Shown: positions 34,085-42,440 of the stretch, one piece after another | How the letters are laid out: each line of letters starts with the position of its first letter | Position numbering within the stretch: the stretch's first letter is position 1 | Source of the DNA: Planctomycetota bacterium | Lineage (GTDB): Bacteria > Planctomycetota > Planctomycetia > Planctomycetales > Planctomycetaceae | NCBI GenBank assembly: GCA_003388505.1 | Contig: QQVO01000058.1 | Span: 50,087-114,086, forward strand | Direction: 5' to 3' | DNA length: 64,000 nt | Notes under the pieces: model-generated | What the model was told of the DNA's origin: nothing | The model's input: the letters and a program-made list of their open reading frames with translations, nothing else | Databases searched by the model: none | Program-made: the position numbers and the translations under genes

Positions 34085-34160
34085 GGCGTAAAATGCCGCA
34101 CACAAAGGCAAAAAACGCGAACAAACGCCGCCACGATTAAGTGCCACTGGCACTCGCCGC
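34085..34160. repeat. Inverted repeats between convergent genes
   Basis: This contains GGCGGCG...CGCCGCCA arms and a perfect 15-nt palindrome, AGTGCCA-C-TGGCACT (34140-34154). It sits between the receiver gene (+) and the LarA-like gene (-). It may terminate both. There is no clear T-run. Confidence 0.5.
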
Positions 34161-34173
34161 TGCGCCCAATCGA

Positions 34174-35469
34174 TCAGCCGTGTTGACCGGCCTCCGCCCG
34201 CTGGACGGGGGCCAGTGACCCGGAGGCGTCGAACGCCATCGGTTCAGCGTCGGTGACCGTCTCCAGATCCTCCCACTCCCTGAGTTGGGGAGCGTACGCT
34301 TCGCTCACCAGCAGTTCCGCAACATGCAGGGTGTTCGTGATCTGCATCACGCGAGCGTCGGGCGGTTCGACCAGGCCGACCGTCTGGAGGGCCATGGCGA
34401 CGGCGTCCCGGTCCGTATCGCAGACGATCGGGGTCATCGCAGCCGTGGGATGGCCCCCCGTAATCGCATTGATCTGCGTGGTGCGATGATCGATCGCGTC
34501 CGCAGTGGCTCGGTTGATGAACTCCGCCATGCCGATCCCCGTCGCGTTTCCGTGGGTGGCCGGCGTGAGGCTCCGGACGAATATCCGTCGGCAGCGGGTG
34601 TCGTCCCTGTCCGTCGCCGCGTGGTCGTTGTACTTGCGGCCGACCACGTTCGTGTCGAGGCCGGTGCCGCTGATGTTCTTGCCGATCTCGTCGATGATCA
34701 GCAGATCGCATTCGCGAAACGGCAACCGCGGCATCCACGCTCTCGCCGTCTTCAGAAGTTCGACCTCTCTCTCGAAGAACGACTGCGGAGGAACCGCTTC
34801 GATCAGCGCCGTCTCGTCGTAAGCGTTTTCGACGATCGCCACGCCGCACACGACCCCGCATTTCTTCAGCACCGAGTCGCCCACGGCGCGGACGATCTCG
34901 GGAAAGCTGTAGTCCTGGATGGCGCGGTGATAGATCTTCGCCCCGTTGTGCTTGCCCAGGCCGATCAGCATCATCTTGTGCAGTCCCGATTCGATCTCGC
35001 CGACGAAGCCGGTGTGCGGTTTGACGCGGCCCGCGACGACGACGTGGTCGGCCTCCCAGGCGTTGCGGTCGAAATGCACGGGAATGCCTTGCGGAGTCGT
35101 ATCCACCACGACAGTTTCCATGGACGAGCGAATCTCGACTCCCAGAAACTCCTCCGTAACGCCGTATCCTTCGACGATGGCTCTCTGTCCCTCCGCCGTG
35201 CCGCCGCCGTGGCTCCCCATCGCCGGGACAATGAAGGGCCGCGCGCCCAGTTGGAAGAAGTGGTTGACGATCGCCTTGGTGATCTGCGCGATATTGGCGA
35301 TTCCGCGGCTGCCAACCGTAATCGCGACCGACTGCTCGGCGCGAACTTTCCCGGCCAGGTTGAGTCCTTCGAGTTGCCGCCGAACTTCGCCCGGAACGTC
35401 GTCGACCCGCTGCGCATTGAAGCGCTGCTTGATGCGGATCATCTTCGGGAAATTCTCGTTCTCGGCCAT
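34174..35469 (-). CDS. LarA-like (DUF2088) racemase-family protein
   Basis: This 431-residue protein is of the lactate-racemase N-terminal (DUF2088) family. It has FIVPAMGSHGGGTAEGQR (the LarA-like GSHGG block), VVAGRVKPHTGFVGEIESGL and KMMLIGLGKHNGAKIYH, matching nickel-pincer-dependent racemases. In true LarA the pincer is attached to a Lys and His residues bind Ni. The second LarA domain is not obviously complete, so the activity is uncertain. No larB, larC or larE is near. The ATG at 35469 opens MAENENFPKMIRIKQ. The gene converges with the receiver gene. Confidence 0.75.
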   Translation of the reverse strand: MAENENFPKMIRIKQRFNAQRVDDVPGEVRRQLEGLNLAGKVRAEQSVAITVGSRGIANIAQITKAIVNHFFQLGARPFIVPAMGSHGGGTAEGQRAIVEGYGVTEEFLGVEIRSSMETVVVDTTPQGIPVHFDRNAWEADHVVVAGRVKPHTGFVGEIESGLHKMMLIGLGKHNGAKIYHRAIQDYSFPEIVRAVGDSVLKKCGVVCGVAIVENAYDETALIEAVPPQSFFEREVELLKTARAWMPRLPFRECDLLIIDEIGKNISGTGLDTNVVGRKYNDHAATDRDDTRCRRIFVRSLTPATHGNATGIGMAEFINRATADAIDHRTTQINAITGGHPTAAMTPIVCDTDRDAVAMALQTVGLVEPPDARVMQITNTLHVAELLVSEAYAPQLREWEDLETVTDAEPMAFDASGSLAPVQRAEAGQHG

Positions 35470-35567
35470 GTATCAAAGTCCTGTATCAGCGGCCCTTTTT
35501 CCGAGTCGGAGGTTCGTCTTGGCGCGCAGCCTCTTCGACTCGATCATGCTCCAGAAAGAACGACCGC

Positions 35568-36008
35568 ATGTCCAGCGCACCGAGCACCCTGACCGTCAGC
35601 CGCAGCATCCGTATTCCGCTCTCGGAATTTGAATTCTCCTTCGCGCGCAGTTCCGGCCCGGGCGGGCAGAACGTCAACAAGGTGAACTCCAAAGTCCAAC
35701 TGCGCTGGGATCTCGCCGGCTGTGAATCGATGCCGGAGCAGACTCTGCAGCGATTTCGAACGCTCAACCGTCGGCGGATCAATTCAGACGGGGTCTTCCA
35801 GATCAGCAGTCAACGCTTCCGCGACCAATCGCGGAACAAGTCCGACTGTCTGGAGAAACTCCGGGAACTCATCCTCGCCGCCCACGCCGCGCCGAAGAAG
35901 AGGAAACCGACCCGCGTGCCGAGATCGGCGCACGCCCGCCGGTTGGAGGCCAAACGGCAGCGCTCGCAGCGGAAAGCGGGCCGCCGCAAGCCGGGCCTGG
36001 ACGACTGA
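35568..36008 (+). CDS. ArfB-like peptidyl-tRNA hydrolase / release-factor-like protein
   Basis: This 146-residue protein contains the GGQ motif in context SSGPGGQNVNKVNSKVQLRW (GGQ at about 32-34). A basic C-terminal tail (residues 110-146, many Lys/Arg) follows, as in ArfB/YaeJ, which inserts into the empty mRNA channel of stalled ribosomes. It hydrolyses peptidyl-tRNA on non-stop complexes. The ATG 35568 is in good context. The gene starts 98 bp from the LarA-like gene on the opposite strand, a divergent pair. Confidence 0.85.
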   Translation: MSSAPSTLTVSRSIRIPLSEFEFSFARSSGPGGQNVNKVNSKVQLRWDLAGCESMPEQTLQRFRTLNRRRINSDGVFQISSQRFRDQSRNKSDCLEKLRELILAAHAAPKKRKPTRVPRSAHARRLEAKRQRSQRKAGRRKPGLDD

Positions 36009-36159
36009 CGACCGCTCTCGCGCGACCATTGGGCGCCGCGGCCAGACCGCCCTCCCGCTTCACACCCGTCTTGCGGCGATTCGTGAGTTTCGGTAGTTTC
36101 CGCCCGCAATTGCTTGAGACGAATCGAGTTCGGTGACACGACGCGCAGGGAGGCGCAGC

Positions 36160-37497
36160 ATGACACGGGGTTGGTCGACGCTGGCGTGTGCCGCAATCCT
36201 CGGAGGGGCGATCGGGTTTGCCGCAGGCTACCTTTTTCCTGCGAGCCGCTTGAGTTCTTCCTCTTCAGATCCCTCCGGGAACTGGGCGACATTCGCACCG
36301 AACGCCGAATTCCCGCACGTCTCGGGCGAGACCGACACCGCCACAGAGGCGGATTCCGTAGCCGAGCAGCCGGTCTATTTCCCGGATCACGCCCACAGCG
36401 ATCAAACCGCGATCGCCGCGACCAACACGGCATTGCTCGTCGATGCGGCCGCAGTCGGTGCAGAGACTTCCGAGCCGGGTGCCTTGCCGGCCGGTCACGG
36501 CGCGTCGCCGATTACCGGTGAAGAGCCGGCAGACGACGATCTTCAAGGCTTGCTGGACGCGGAACTGGCCGACGTTCCCGGCGAAGACCGGCAGGTGTGG
36601 CTTGATGTCTTACAGGGCCTCCCCCCTGAGGACGCGCTGGGAATTCTGAGAATGTGGAAGCGATTCGGCACGCAAACCGGCGGAATTCCGGCCTCGCCGT
36701 CCGCCTCGGCCCGGCCGTTTGTCACGCCTCCGGCCGCAGTCCCGCTCACCGAAGTCAGACATCCGGCTCCCGATCCTGTGATTGCCCAGTTCCACGCTGC
36801 GCGAGCCGTATTGATCGATAACCTGACGCGCTGCTGGACGCCCGCCTATCAGCGGATCGAACCTGTTCTGAACCTTCCGAGTGACGAGCTTGCAGAAGCG
36901 GCCCCGCCTGCTCCCGAGGCGGTCTCTTTGATGAATGAAACAGCCGCTCGCGAGAACCAGATCGCTACCAGGATCGACCTGACACCCGGTGAGCTGCGCT
37001 TTTCCGCCCGGCCGCTGGACGTCGCGATCGGCGGAATGGGGTTCTTCGTGTTCGAGAGATCGGGCCGGACGCTCTTTGCCCGTTGCGGCCGATTCACAAT
37101 GGACGCAGAGCGGCGAATCGTGCTTGCCGACCAGGCCGGCCCCTGTGTCCTCCAGCCGGAGATCACAATTCCGGACGATGCCACGCAGATCGCCATCGAT
37201 CAATATGGAACCGTTTCCGTATCGCGCCGCGCGTCCGACGAGAAGGAAGCCCTCGGCCAGATCGAACTGGCGCTGTTCATGGATCCGGCAGCGCTGACTG
37301 TTCTCGACGGCTTGCTTTACGCCGCAAACGACGATTCCGGAATGGCCACGATCGATCGCCCCTCCCGGGCAAATCGCGGGCTGCTCTCGCAATTCCATAT
37401 CGAAGCATCGAATACGACCTACGACGCCGAAATAAAGCGCGTCCGGCAGATCGATGAACTGATTAAGCTTCGCATCAGCCGCGGACCCGCGAAATAG
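36160..37497 (+). CDS. Single-pass membrane protein with a C-terminal FlgG/FlgF-like hook domain
   Basis: This is a 445-residue protein. Residues about 5-25 form an N-terminal membrane segment (TLACAAILGGAIGFAAGYLF). A low-complexity acidic linker (30-150) follows, then a helical middle (about 140-260). The last ~170 residues read LDVAIGGMGFFVFERSGRT, then FARCGRFTMDAERRIVL, ITIPDDATQIAIDQYGTVSV and GQIELALFMDPAALTVLDGLLY. The blocks match the FlgG/FlgF-type core: DLAIDGxGFF, FTxDxxGxLV, I.IP..A....DGTVSV and GQI.LA.F.NP.GL. No other flagellar gene is in the window. The ATG 36160 has GGGAGG before it. An upstream GTG at 36133 is less likely. Confidence 0.75.
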   Translation: MTRGWSTLACAAILGGAIGFAAGYLFPASRLSSSSSDPSGNWATFAPNAEFPHVSGETDTATEADSVAEQPVYFPDHAHSDQTAIAATNTALLVDAAAVGAETSEPGALPAGHGASPITGEEPADDDLQGLLDAELADVPGEDRQVWLDVLQGLPPEDALGILRMWKRFGTQTGGIPASPSASARPFVTPPAAVPLTEVRHPAPDPVIAQFHAARAVLIDNLTRCWTPAYQRIEPVLNLPSDELAEAAPPAPEAVSLMNETAARENQIATRIDLTPGELRFSARPLDVAIGGMGFFVFERSGRTLFARCGRFTMDAERRIVLADQAGPCVLQPEITIPDDATQIAIDQYGTVSVSRRASDEKEALGQIELALFMDPAALTVLDGLLYAANDDSGMATIDRPSRANRGLLSQFHIEASNTTYDAEIKRVRQIDELIKLRISRGPAK

Positions 37498-37714
37498 CGC
37501 ACAGAACGGGCGTCAGATCAGTCTTGATCGTCCCCCTCGCGGAATGTCTGCGGTATTCGGCGACTCGGCGTCGATAATTCTCCCGGCAAAGTGCGTCGTG
37601 CACTCTCCGTCGGGCTCGTTTCCCACGGAACATTGACGCTCCCCGTCAGGAACATATAAGCTATCCTTGATGGCTTCATGGTTCTGTCCTGAATCAATCG
37701 GGCTGGAGGAGTGT
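37498..37714. other. Intergenic region between the FlgG-like gene and DUF1501
   Basis: The 217 bp contain no gene-like frame. The promoter for the downstream DUF1501 gene presumably lies here. GGAGGAG sits 4 nt before its ATG. Confidence 0.4.
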
Positions 37715-39091
37715 ATGTTTCGAGTTTCGCTGGGATCGACCCGCCGTTACTGCGACGGTCTGCCGCGCCGTTCGTTCGTCCAACTCGGACTCGCGGGCCT
37801 GGGAACGCTCGGATTGGGGGACGTCTTCCGCGCCAAGGCGGCGGCAAGCCCGGCGGGCGCGACGAAAGACACGTCTCTGATTCTGATCTGGCTGGACGGC
37901 GGTCCCAGCCACATGGATACCTACGACCCCAAACCGAATGCGCCTGCGGAGTATCGCGGGATCTGGCGGCACATTCCCACCAACGTCCCCGGCTTCGATA
38001 TCACGGAGATGTTCCCGCTGCAGGCGCAGATCGCGGACCTCTACTCGGTCGTCCGGTCGGTGCATCACGACGCGGGAGACCACTTCACCGGCGGACACTG
38101 GATGCTGACGGGGCGCGGCGGGGTCAGCGGCGCGATGAATCCCCAGAAGTCTCCGTTCTTCGGCGCGATTGCAGGCAAAGTGCTGGGACCGCGCACCCCA
38201 GGCATGCCGGCGGTCGTCGGTGTTCCATACGCCATGAGCATCGGCCTCCGCCCCGGCTATTTCGGCGGACACTACCTTGGCGTCGAGCACAATCCGTTCG
38301 AGACCGAGGGAGATCCCAACGCCGAGAACTTTCAGGTCAACAACCTCAACCTGGCCGGCGGACTGACTGTCGACCGGCTTGAAGACCGCGGGCTGCTCAA
38401 TTCACGCCTGGACCGTCTGCATCGCGAACTCGATCGCTCCGGGACCGCTGAAGCGATGGACCAGTTCGAGCAGCAGGCCTTTGATCTCGTCAGCGGGTCG
38501 CAGGCCCGCACCGCGTTCGACATCTCGCAGGAAACGCCCGAGATGCGGGAACGCTACGGGCGCAACAGTTGGGGCCAGAGCGTGCTGTTGGCCCGGCGGC
38601 TCGTCGAAGCCGGCTCAACCATCGTCACCTGCCACTTCGGGGGCTGGGACTCCCACTGGAACCATCAAGGCACAATGGAATCACACCTGCCGCGCGTCGA
38701 CCGCGCCGTGCACGGCCTGCTCACCGACCTTCAGGAACGCGGCCGGCTCGATTCCACGCTGGTGATGGTCTGCGGCGAGTTCGGGCGGACTCCACGAATG
38801 AACGACGGCGGCAACGGCGGCCCACCCATGAGCAAGGGGACGCCCGGCCGCGATCACTGGGGGAATGCGCTCTCCGTGATGATGGCCGGCGGCGGACTCA
38901 AGGGTGGGCAGATCGTCGGTTCCACAAACCGCCTCGGCGAGCGGCCCGCCGAACGCCCCCTCCGCCCGGGCGACATCCACCACACGATCTTCCATGTCCT
39001 CGGCGTCGATCCGGATATCGCCTTCAAGGACCACTCAGGGCGACCGATCCCGGCGATCGATCATGGAGCCGTGATCAGCGAACTCGTGTAA
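37715..39091 (+). CDS. DUF1501 family exported protein (paralogue 2 of 4)
   Basis: This is a 458-residue member of DUF1501. A twin-arginine-like leader (LPRRSFVQLGLAGLGTLGLG) starts about residue 15. LIWLDGGPSHMDTYDPKPN and VVRSVHHDAGDHFTGGHWML are the family's catalytic-fold blocks. GEFGRTPRMND, a DHWGNALSVMMAGGGL stretch and RPLRPGDIHHTIFHVLGVD follow in the C-terminal part. It faces the PSCyt1/DUF1553 gene, whose stop is 63 bp away. In most planctomycetes these two families are neighbours in one orientation. The ATG at 37715 is preceded by GGAGGAG. Confidence 0.9.
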   Translation: MFRVSLGSTRRYCDGLPRRSFVQLGLAGLGTLGLGDVFRAKAAASPAGATKDTSLILIWLDGGPSHMDTYDPKPNAPAEYRGIWRHIPTNVPGFDITEMFPLQAQIADLYSVVRSVHHDAGDHFTGGHWMLTGRGGVSGAMNPQKSPFFGAIAGKVLGPRTPGMPAVVGVPYAMSIGLRPGYFGGHYLGVEHNPFETEGDPNAENFQVNNLNLAGGLTVDRLEDRGLLNSRLDRLHRELDRSGTAEAMDQFEQQAFDLVSGSQARTAFDISQETPEMRERYGRNSWGQSVLLARRLVEAGSTIVTCHFGGWDSHWNHQGTMESHLPRVDRAVHGLLTDLQERGRLDSTLVMVCGEFGRTPRMNDGGNGGPPMSKGTPGRDHWGNALSVMMAGGGLKGGQIVGSTNRLGERPAERPLRPGDIHHTIFHVLGVDPDIAFKDHSGRPIPAIDHGAVISELV

Positions 39092-39119
39092 CGTGACGCT
39101 CGAGTGGATTGTGCAGTAC

Positions 39120-39150
39120 GCATCGGCGGGCTCACGCCGCGCCGCTCGCC
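39120..39150 (+). repeat. Dispersed repeat, copy E
   Basis: It reads gcatcggcgggctcacgccg followed by cgccgctcgcc. It lies in the 62-bp gap between the convergent DUF1501 and DUF1553 genes. Confidence 0.75.
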
Positions 39151-39153
39151 TTC

Positions 39154-42141
39154 CTAATCCACGAACACGAACTCGTTGAGATTGAAGATCACGCGGCAAG
39201 TGTTCTCGAGGCCGTGCTTTTCCGTGTAGTCGAGCAGCCCTGTCAGTTCCTCGTCGCTCGGTGGCCGGCTCAGCGCCAGTTCCACACCGGCAGCGACGCG
39301 TTCTTCCGTCGTCTCGTATTCCGCTTCCAGCCGGGCGGCGAAATGCCGCGCCATGGCCACCATCAGGTCGTTGTTGAGCATCGCCAGCGCCTGCAGTGGC
39401 GTGACCGTCTCGTTCCGCTTGTCGACCTGCATCGACGGGTCGGCGCAGTCCAGCGTCGTCATAAACGGTTGCTGCTGTGAACGCACGACGAACCGGTACA
39501 CCGCCCGGCGATGCGAACGCGGATCATCGGGATCGTGCAACCGGTATTGGTAGTGCGGCGAATGCTCCGGCTTGTCGATCACGAAATCCTGAAAGCCCGG
39601 CCCGAAGGGGGTCAGATCAAGCTTGCCGGACACAGCCAGCACGGCGTCCCGCACCGCTTCGGCTTCGAGGCGGCGGCGGTTCTGCCTCCAGAGAAAACGG
39701 TTGTCCTCATCGATCGGCAGGTTCGCGTCCCCCTCGGCCGCAACACTGGACTGTCTGTAAACCGCACTCGTGCAGATCAGTCGGTGCAGCGCCTTCAGCG
39801 AACCGCCCCCATCGCGGAATGTCACCGCCAGCCAGTCGATCAGTTCCGGATGCGTCGGCGTCTCCCCCATCCGGCCGAAGTCGTTGGGAGTGTCGACCAG
39901 CCCCCGGCCAAAGTGGTGCTGCCAGACGCGATTCACGATTGACCGCCAGGTCAACGGGTTCTCGGCATGAGCCACCCAGTTCGCCAGCGCGATGCGTCGA
40001 TCGCCTTCCGTATGACTCTCCGGAAGATCGAAGAGCGACGGACCATGGTCGAGCACGGCCAGCGCCCCGGGAACGGCCGGCTGACGGGGATCGAGGATGT
40101 TGCCGCGATGCAGGACGTGAATTTCGCGTGGCGTCCCGCCCGTGGGATGAAAGTTCCCCTGCGAGGGAAACTGGGTCGTGGCCGCGTAAACCATGCGCGG
40201 CTTCGGCAACGCATCGAGCGCCCCCCCAACCTCCGCAAGTTGCGTCTCGACCCGAGAAAGTTCCTGCTTCTGCGCCGGCGAGAGCACACGGTCGATCACC
40301 CCCCGCCGCTGTTCCTGCAAATCGGCGATCTGCGGCTTCGCGGACGGACCGGGCGACGCGCCGTAATAGTACCCATCGACAAGATTCGCCCTCGCCCAGC
40401 GGACCGGCGCTTCGATCGAATCGAGAGCCGTGACCTCTTTGCCGAGCGCTGCGTTCTGACCGTCTGGCGTAAGAACCTGCAGCTCAGCGAGAGCGAAAAT
40501 GTAGTCGTCTTTTCGATGCGCCAGTTTCGTCGCCGTGACGCGGACGAAACGAGCAGAGACATTCTCGGGAACTGCGGACCGCTGCGGCACAACGCCCGGA
40601 TTCGCAAAGTCCTCGCCCGTTTCGTCGACAAGCGTCGTGACGTCTTCCCCGAATTCCGCGTCTTTCGCCGCCTCGATGCGGAACCGCACCGGAAACCCGA
40701 ATCCCGCGCCGATTCCATTGAAGTCGTCATGACAGCCGACGTAGACGATCTCCTCGATCTCCATCGGCTCGCCGAGATCGACCTGCACCCATTTGGTCAC
40801 GTTCTGCGTCGTTTCAATCTGGCTGTGGTAGCCGAATTCCGGCCTGGTCTCTCCCCTGCCCTGCTCCGCCAGCCGCGCAATCTGTTCGTCGATACCGGCC
40901 AGTTCCTCTCCCGCCAGTCGCTCGATCTCGGCATCGAGTTCGCCTTTGGCTTCTTGAAGCTTCTGCCGTTGCGCCAGCAGTTCCTGTCGCCTGCGGTGGA
41001 CCTCGGGATCGACGTCGTAAGGCCGGTCGGCCCGGTCGACGGCCGCGAACACCGCTTGCAGGTTGTAGTAATCCTGCTGTGTGACGGGATCGAACTTGTG
41101 TTCGTGGCACCGCGCACAGCCGACCGTGACGCTGCAAAACGTCTCCATCACGGTGCGGACCATGTCGTCGCGGTCGATGCTCCGCGCGATCTGCCCGTCG
41201 ATCTTCTCCTCCGGGACTTCGACGTGACTGATGAAATCCCACGGCCCGGCCGCCAGAAAGCCGGTGGCTATAATCCCCTCGGGACGATTCGGAAACAGCA
41301 CGTCGCCGGCAATCTGCTCGCGAATGAAGTCGGCATACGGCTTGTCGTCGTTGAGCGACCGGATCACGTAATCGCGGTACGGCCAGGCGTTGTTGCGGAG
41401 CTTGTCCTTGTCGTAGCCGTGTGTGTCTCCGTAGTGGGCGACGTCCAGCCAGTGCCGGGCCCAGCGCTCTCCGTACCGGGGGGAATCGAGCAGACGATCC
41501 ACCAGACGCTCATACGCCTGCGGATCGGGATCAGCGACGAAAGCGGCGACTTCCTCCGGCGTCGGCGGCAGGCCGATCAGGTCATACGACAACCGGCGAA
41601 TCAGGATCGCTCGATCGGCTTCTGGTGAGTGCGTCAGTCCATGTTCGCGATGGCGGGCGACGATGAACGCGTCGATCGGGTTGCGAATCCAGCTTCGCTC
41701 GGCGTCAGTCTGCGGCGCCGGCGCAGCCGGTTGCGAGAGCGGTCGCAGCGACCACCAGTCGCGCGGATCCTGTTCGATCACGAACGTCTCGGGCCACTCG
41801 GCGCCGGCGGCAATCCAGTCCCGCAGCAGTGCGATCTGCTCGGCGGTGAGCGGTTTACCCGTCTTCGGCATCTCCGGATCGTCTCCGGAGACGTAGTCGA
41901 TTAACAGGCTCTCGTCCGGAGCGCCCGGGACGATCACCGCACCGCTTTCGCCGCCCATAAGCGCCGTCAAACGCCGCGAAAGGTCGAGTTCTCCCTGAGC
42001 CTCGTCCGTGCGATGGCAGTTCATGCACCGCGACCGCAGGAGCGGCGCGACTTCGGACTCGAAATCCGGCTTCCTGTCCGCCGCTTGCAGAACCGCGCTA
42101 CTCAGCAGCGCCGCGACGACAGTGAACGAAGGCCGGCACAT
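39154..42141 (-). CDS. PSCyt1/DUF1549/DUF1553 planctomycete cytochrome-type exported protein
   Basis: This is a 995-residue exported protein. The signal peptide (CRPSFTVVAALLSSAVLQA) is followed by SRCMNCHRTDEAQGELDLS, the CxxCH haem motif of the planctomycete cytochrome C domain. DUF1549 comes next (about residues 150-360: RNPIDAFIVARHREHGLT, RLSYDLIGLPPTPEEVA, ERWARHWLDVAHYGD and GCARCHEHKFDPV). A galactose-binding/discoidin-like stretch lies at about 430-560 (VQVDLGEPMEIEEIVYVG). DUF1553 occupies the remainder (RRIALANWVAHAENPLTWRS, VNRVWQHHFGRGLVDTPNDF). Its function is unknown but it is often paired with DUF1501. The ATG at 42141 begins the signal peptide. Confidence 0.92.
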   Translation of the reverse strand: MCRPSFTVVAALLSSAVLQAADRKPDFESEVAPLLRSRCMNCHRTDEAQGELDLSRRLTALMGGESGAVIVPGAPDESLLIDYVSGDDPEMPKTGKPLTAEQIALLRDWIAAGAEWPETFVIEQDPRDWWSLRPLSQPAAPAPQTDAERSWIRNPIDAFIVARHREHGLTHSPEADRAILIRRLSYDLIGLPPTPEEVAAFVADPDPQAYERLVDRLLDSPRYGERWARHWLDVAHYGDTHGYDKDKLRNNAWPYRDYVIRSLNDDKPYADFIREQIAGDVLFPNRPEGIIATGFLAAGPWDFISHVEVPEEKIDGQIARSIDRDDMVRTVMETFCSVTVGCARCHEHKFDPVTQQDYYNLQAVFAAVDRADRPYDVDPEVHRRRQELLAQRQKLQEAKGELDAEIERLAGEELAGIDEQIARLAEQGRGETRPEFGYHSQIETTQNVTKWVQVDLGEPMEIEEIVYVGCHDDFNGIGAGFGFPVRFRIEAAKDAEFGEDVTTLVDETGEDFANPGVVPQRSAVPENVSARFVRVTATKLAHRKDDYIFALAELQVLTPDGQNAALGKEVTALDSIEAPVRWARANLVDGYYYGASPGPSAKPQIADLQEQRRGVIDRVLSPAQKQELSRVETQLAEVGGALDALPKPRMVYAATTQFPSQGNFHPTGGTPREIHVLHRGNILDPRQPAVPGALAVLDHGPSLFDLPESHTEGDRRIALANWVAHAENPLTWRSIVNRVWQHHFGRGLVDTPNDFGRMGETPTHPELIDWLAVTFRDGGGSLKALHRLICTSAVYRQSSVAAEGDANLPIDEDNRFLWRQNRRRLEAEAVRDAVLAVSGKLDLTPFGPGFQDFVIDKPEHSPHYQYRLHDPDDPRSHRRAVYRFVVRSQQQPFMTTLDCADPSMQVDKRNETVTPLQALAMLNNDLMVAMARHFAARLEAEYETTEERVAAGVELALSRPPSDEELTGLLDYTEKHGLENTCRVIFNLNEFVFVD

Positions 42142-42152
42142 ATGAGAACCAT

Positions 42153-42183
42153 GCATCCGGGGGCTGACGCCGCCCGGCTCGCC
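42153..42183 (+). repeat. Dispersed repeat, copy F
   Basis: It reads gcatccgggggctgacgccg followed by cccggctcgcc. It lies upstream of the PSCyt1 gene, just beyond the stop of the 29-residue ORF. Confidence 0.8.
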
Positions 42184-42192
42184 CGGGAATCG

Positions 42193-42282
42193 TCAGTCCT
42201 TGCGATGACGGATCTTCGCCCGATTCCGACGTTTACGACGCCCCAACTTCCTCCGTCCCTTCCCCGATTTCTTAACTCCCAT
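42193..42282 (-). CDS. Tiny Arg/Lys-rich protein, 29 residues (possible ribosomal small protein)
   Basis: From ATG 42282 the frame encodes MGVKKSGKGRRKLGRRKRRN followed by RAKIRHRKD and a TGA. More than half of the residues are Lys or Arg, and there are no acidic residues except the last. GGGGAG lies 10 nt before the ATG on the minus strand. The composition and short length resemble tiny ribosome-associated proteins (bS22, bL37 and similar), although I cannot match a specific one. It has its own promoter-like element (42320-42347). Confidence 0.55.
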   Translation of the reverse strand: MGVKKSGKGRRKLGRRKRRNRAKIRHRKD

Positions 42283-42319
42283 CGACGCAGAACTCCCCTC
42301 GTTTGTGTTGAAACATTAG

Positions 42320-42347
42320 CCAATAGCGATTGAATCTACTGTATCAA
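42320..42347 (-). promoter_or_regulatory. Candidate promoter for the 29-residue basic protein
   Basis: On the minus strand TTGATA (42342-42347) is followed after 16 nt by TATTGG (42320-42325), and the ATG lies 38 nt beyond. Five of six positions match the sigma-70 -35 consensus; the -10 is weaker. Confidence 0.3.
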
Positions 42348-42392
42348 CGGAATTCCGCGGCTTCAACAGCGTTCCCCGCGAGCAGTGAGCCA

Positions 42393-42422
42393 GGCGAGCG
42401 GCGCGGCGTCAGCCCGCCGATG
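42393..42422 (-). repeat. Dispersed repeat, copy G
   Basis: Reading on the minus strand, this is the same core: catcggcgggctgacgccgc followed by gccgctcgcc. It lies 19 bp upstream of the DUF4434-like gene. Confidence 0.75.
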
Positions 42423-42440
42423 ATTTGGTAAACTCTCTCT

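Noticed and set aside
34285..35592. A 435-codon plus-strand frame across the LarA-like gene
   Set aside because: The LarA-like family motifs lie on the minus strand and in the correct order.
36133..36159. An alternative GTG start of the FlgG-like protein
   Set aside because: The ATG at 36160 has GGGAGG at correct spacing, while the GTG has none.
39967..41628. A 553-codon plus-strand frame inside the PSCyt1/DUF1553 gene
   Set aside because: The minus strand has conserved domains with a CxxCH motif. The plus frame is long only because of GC bias.
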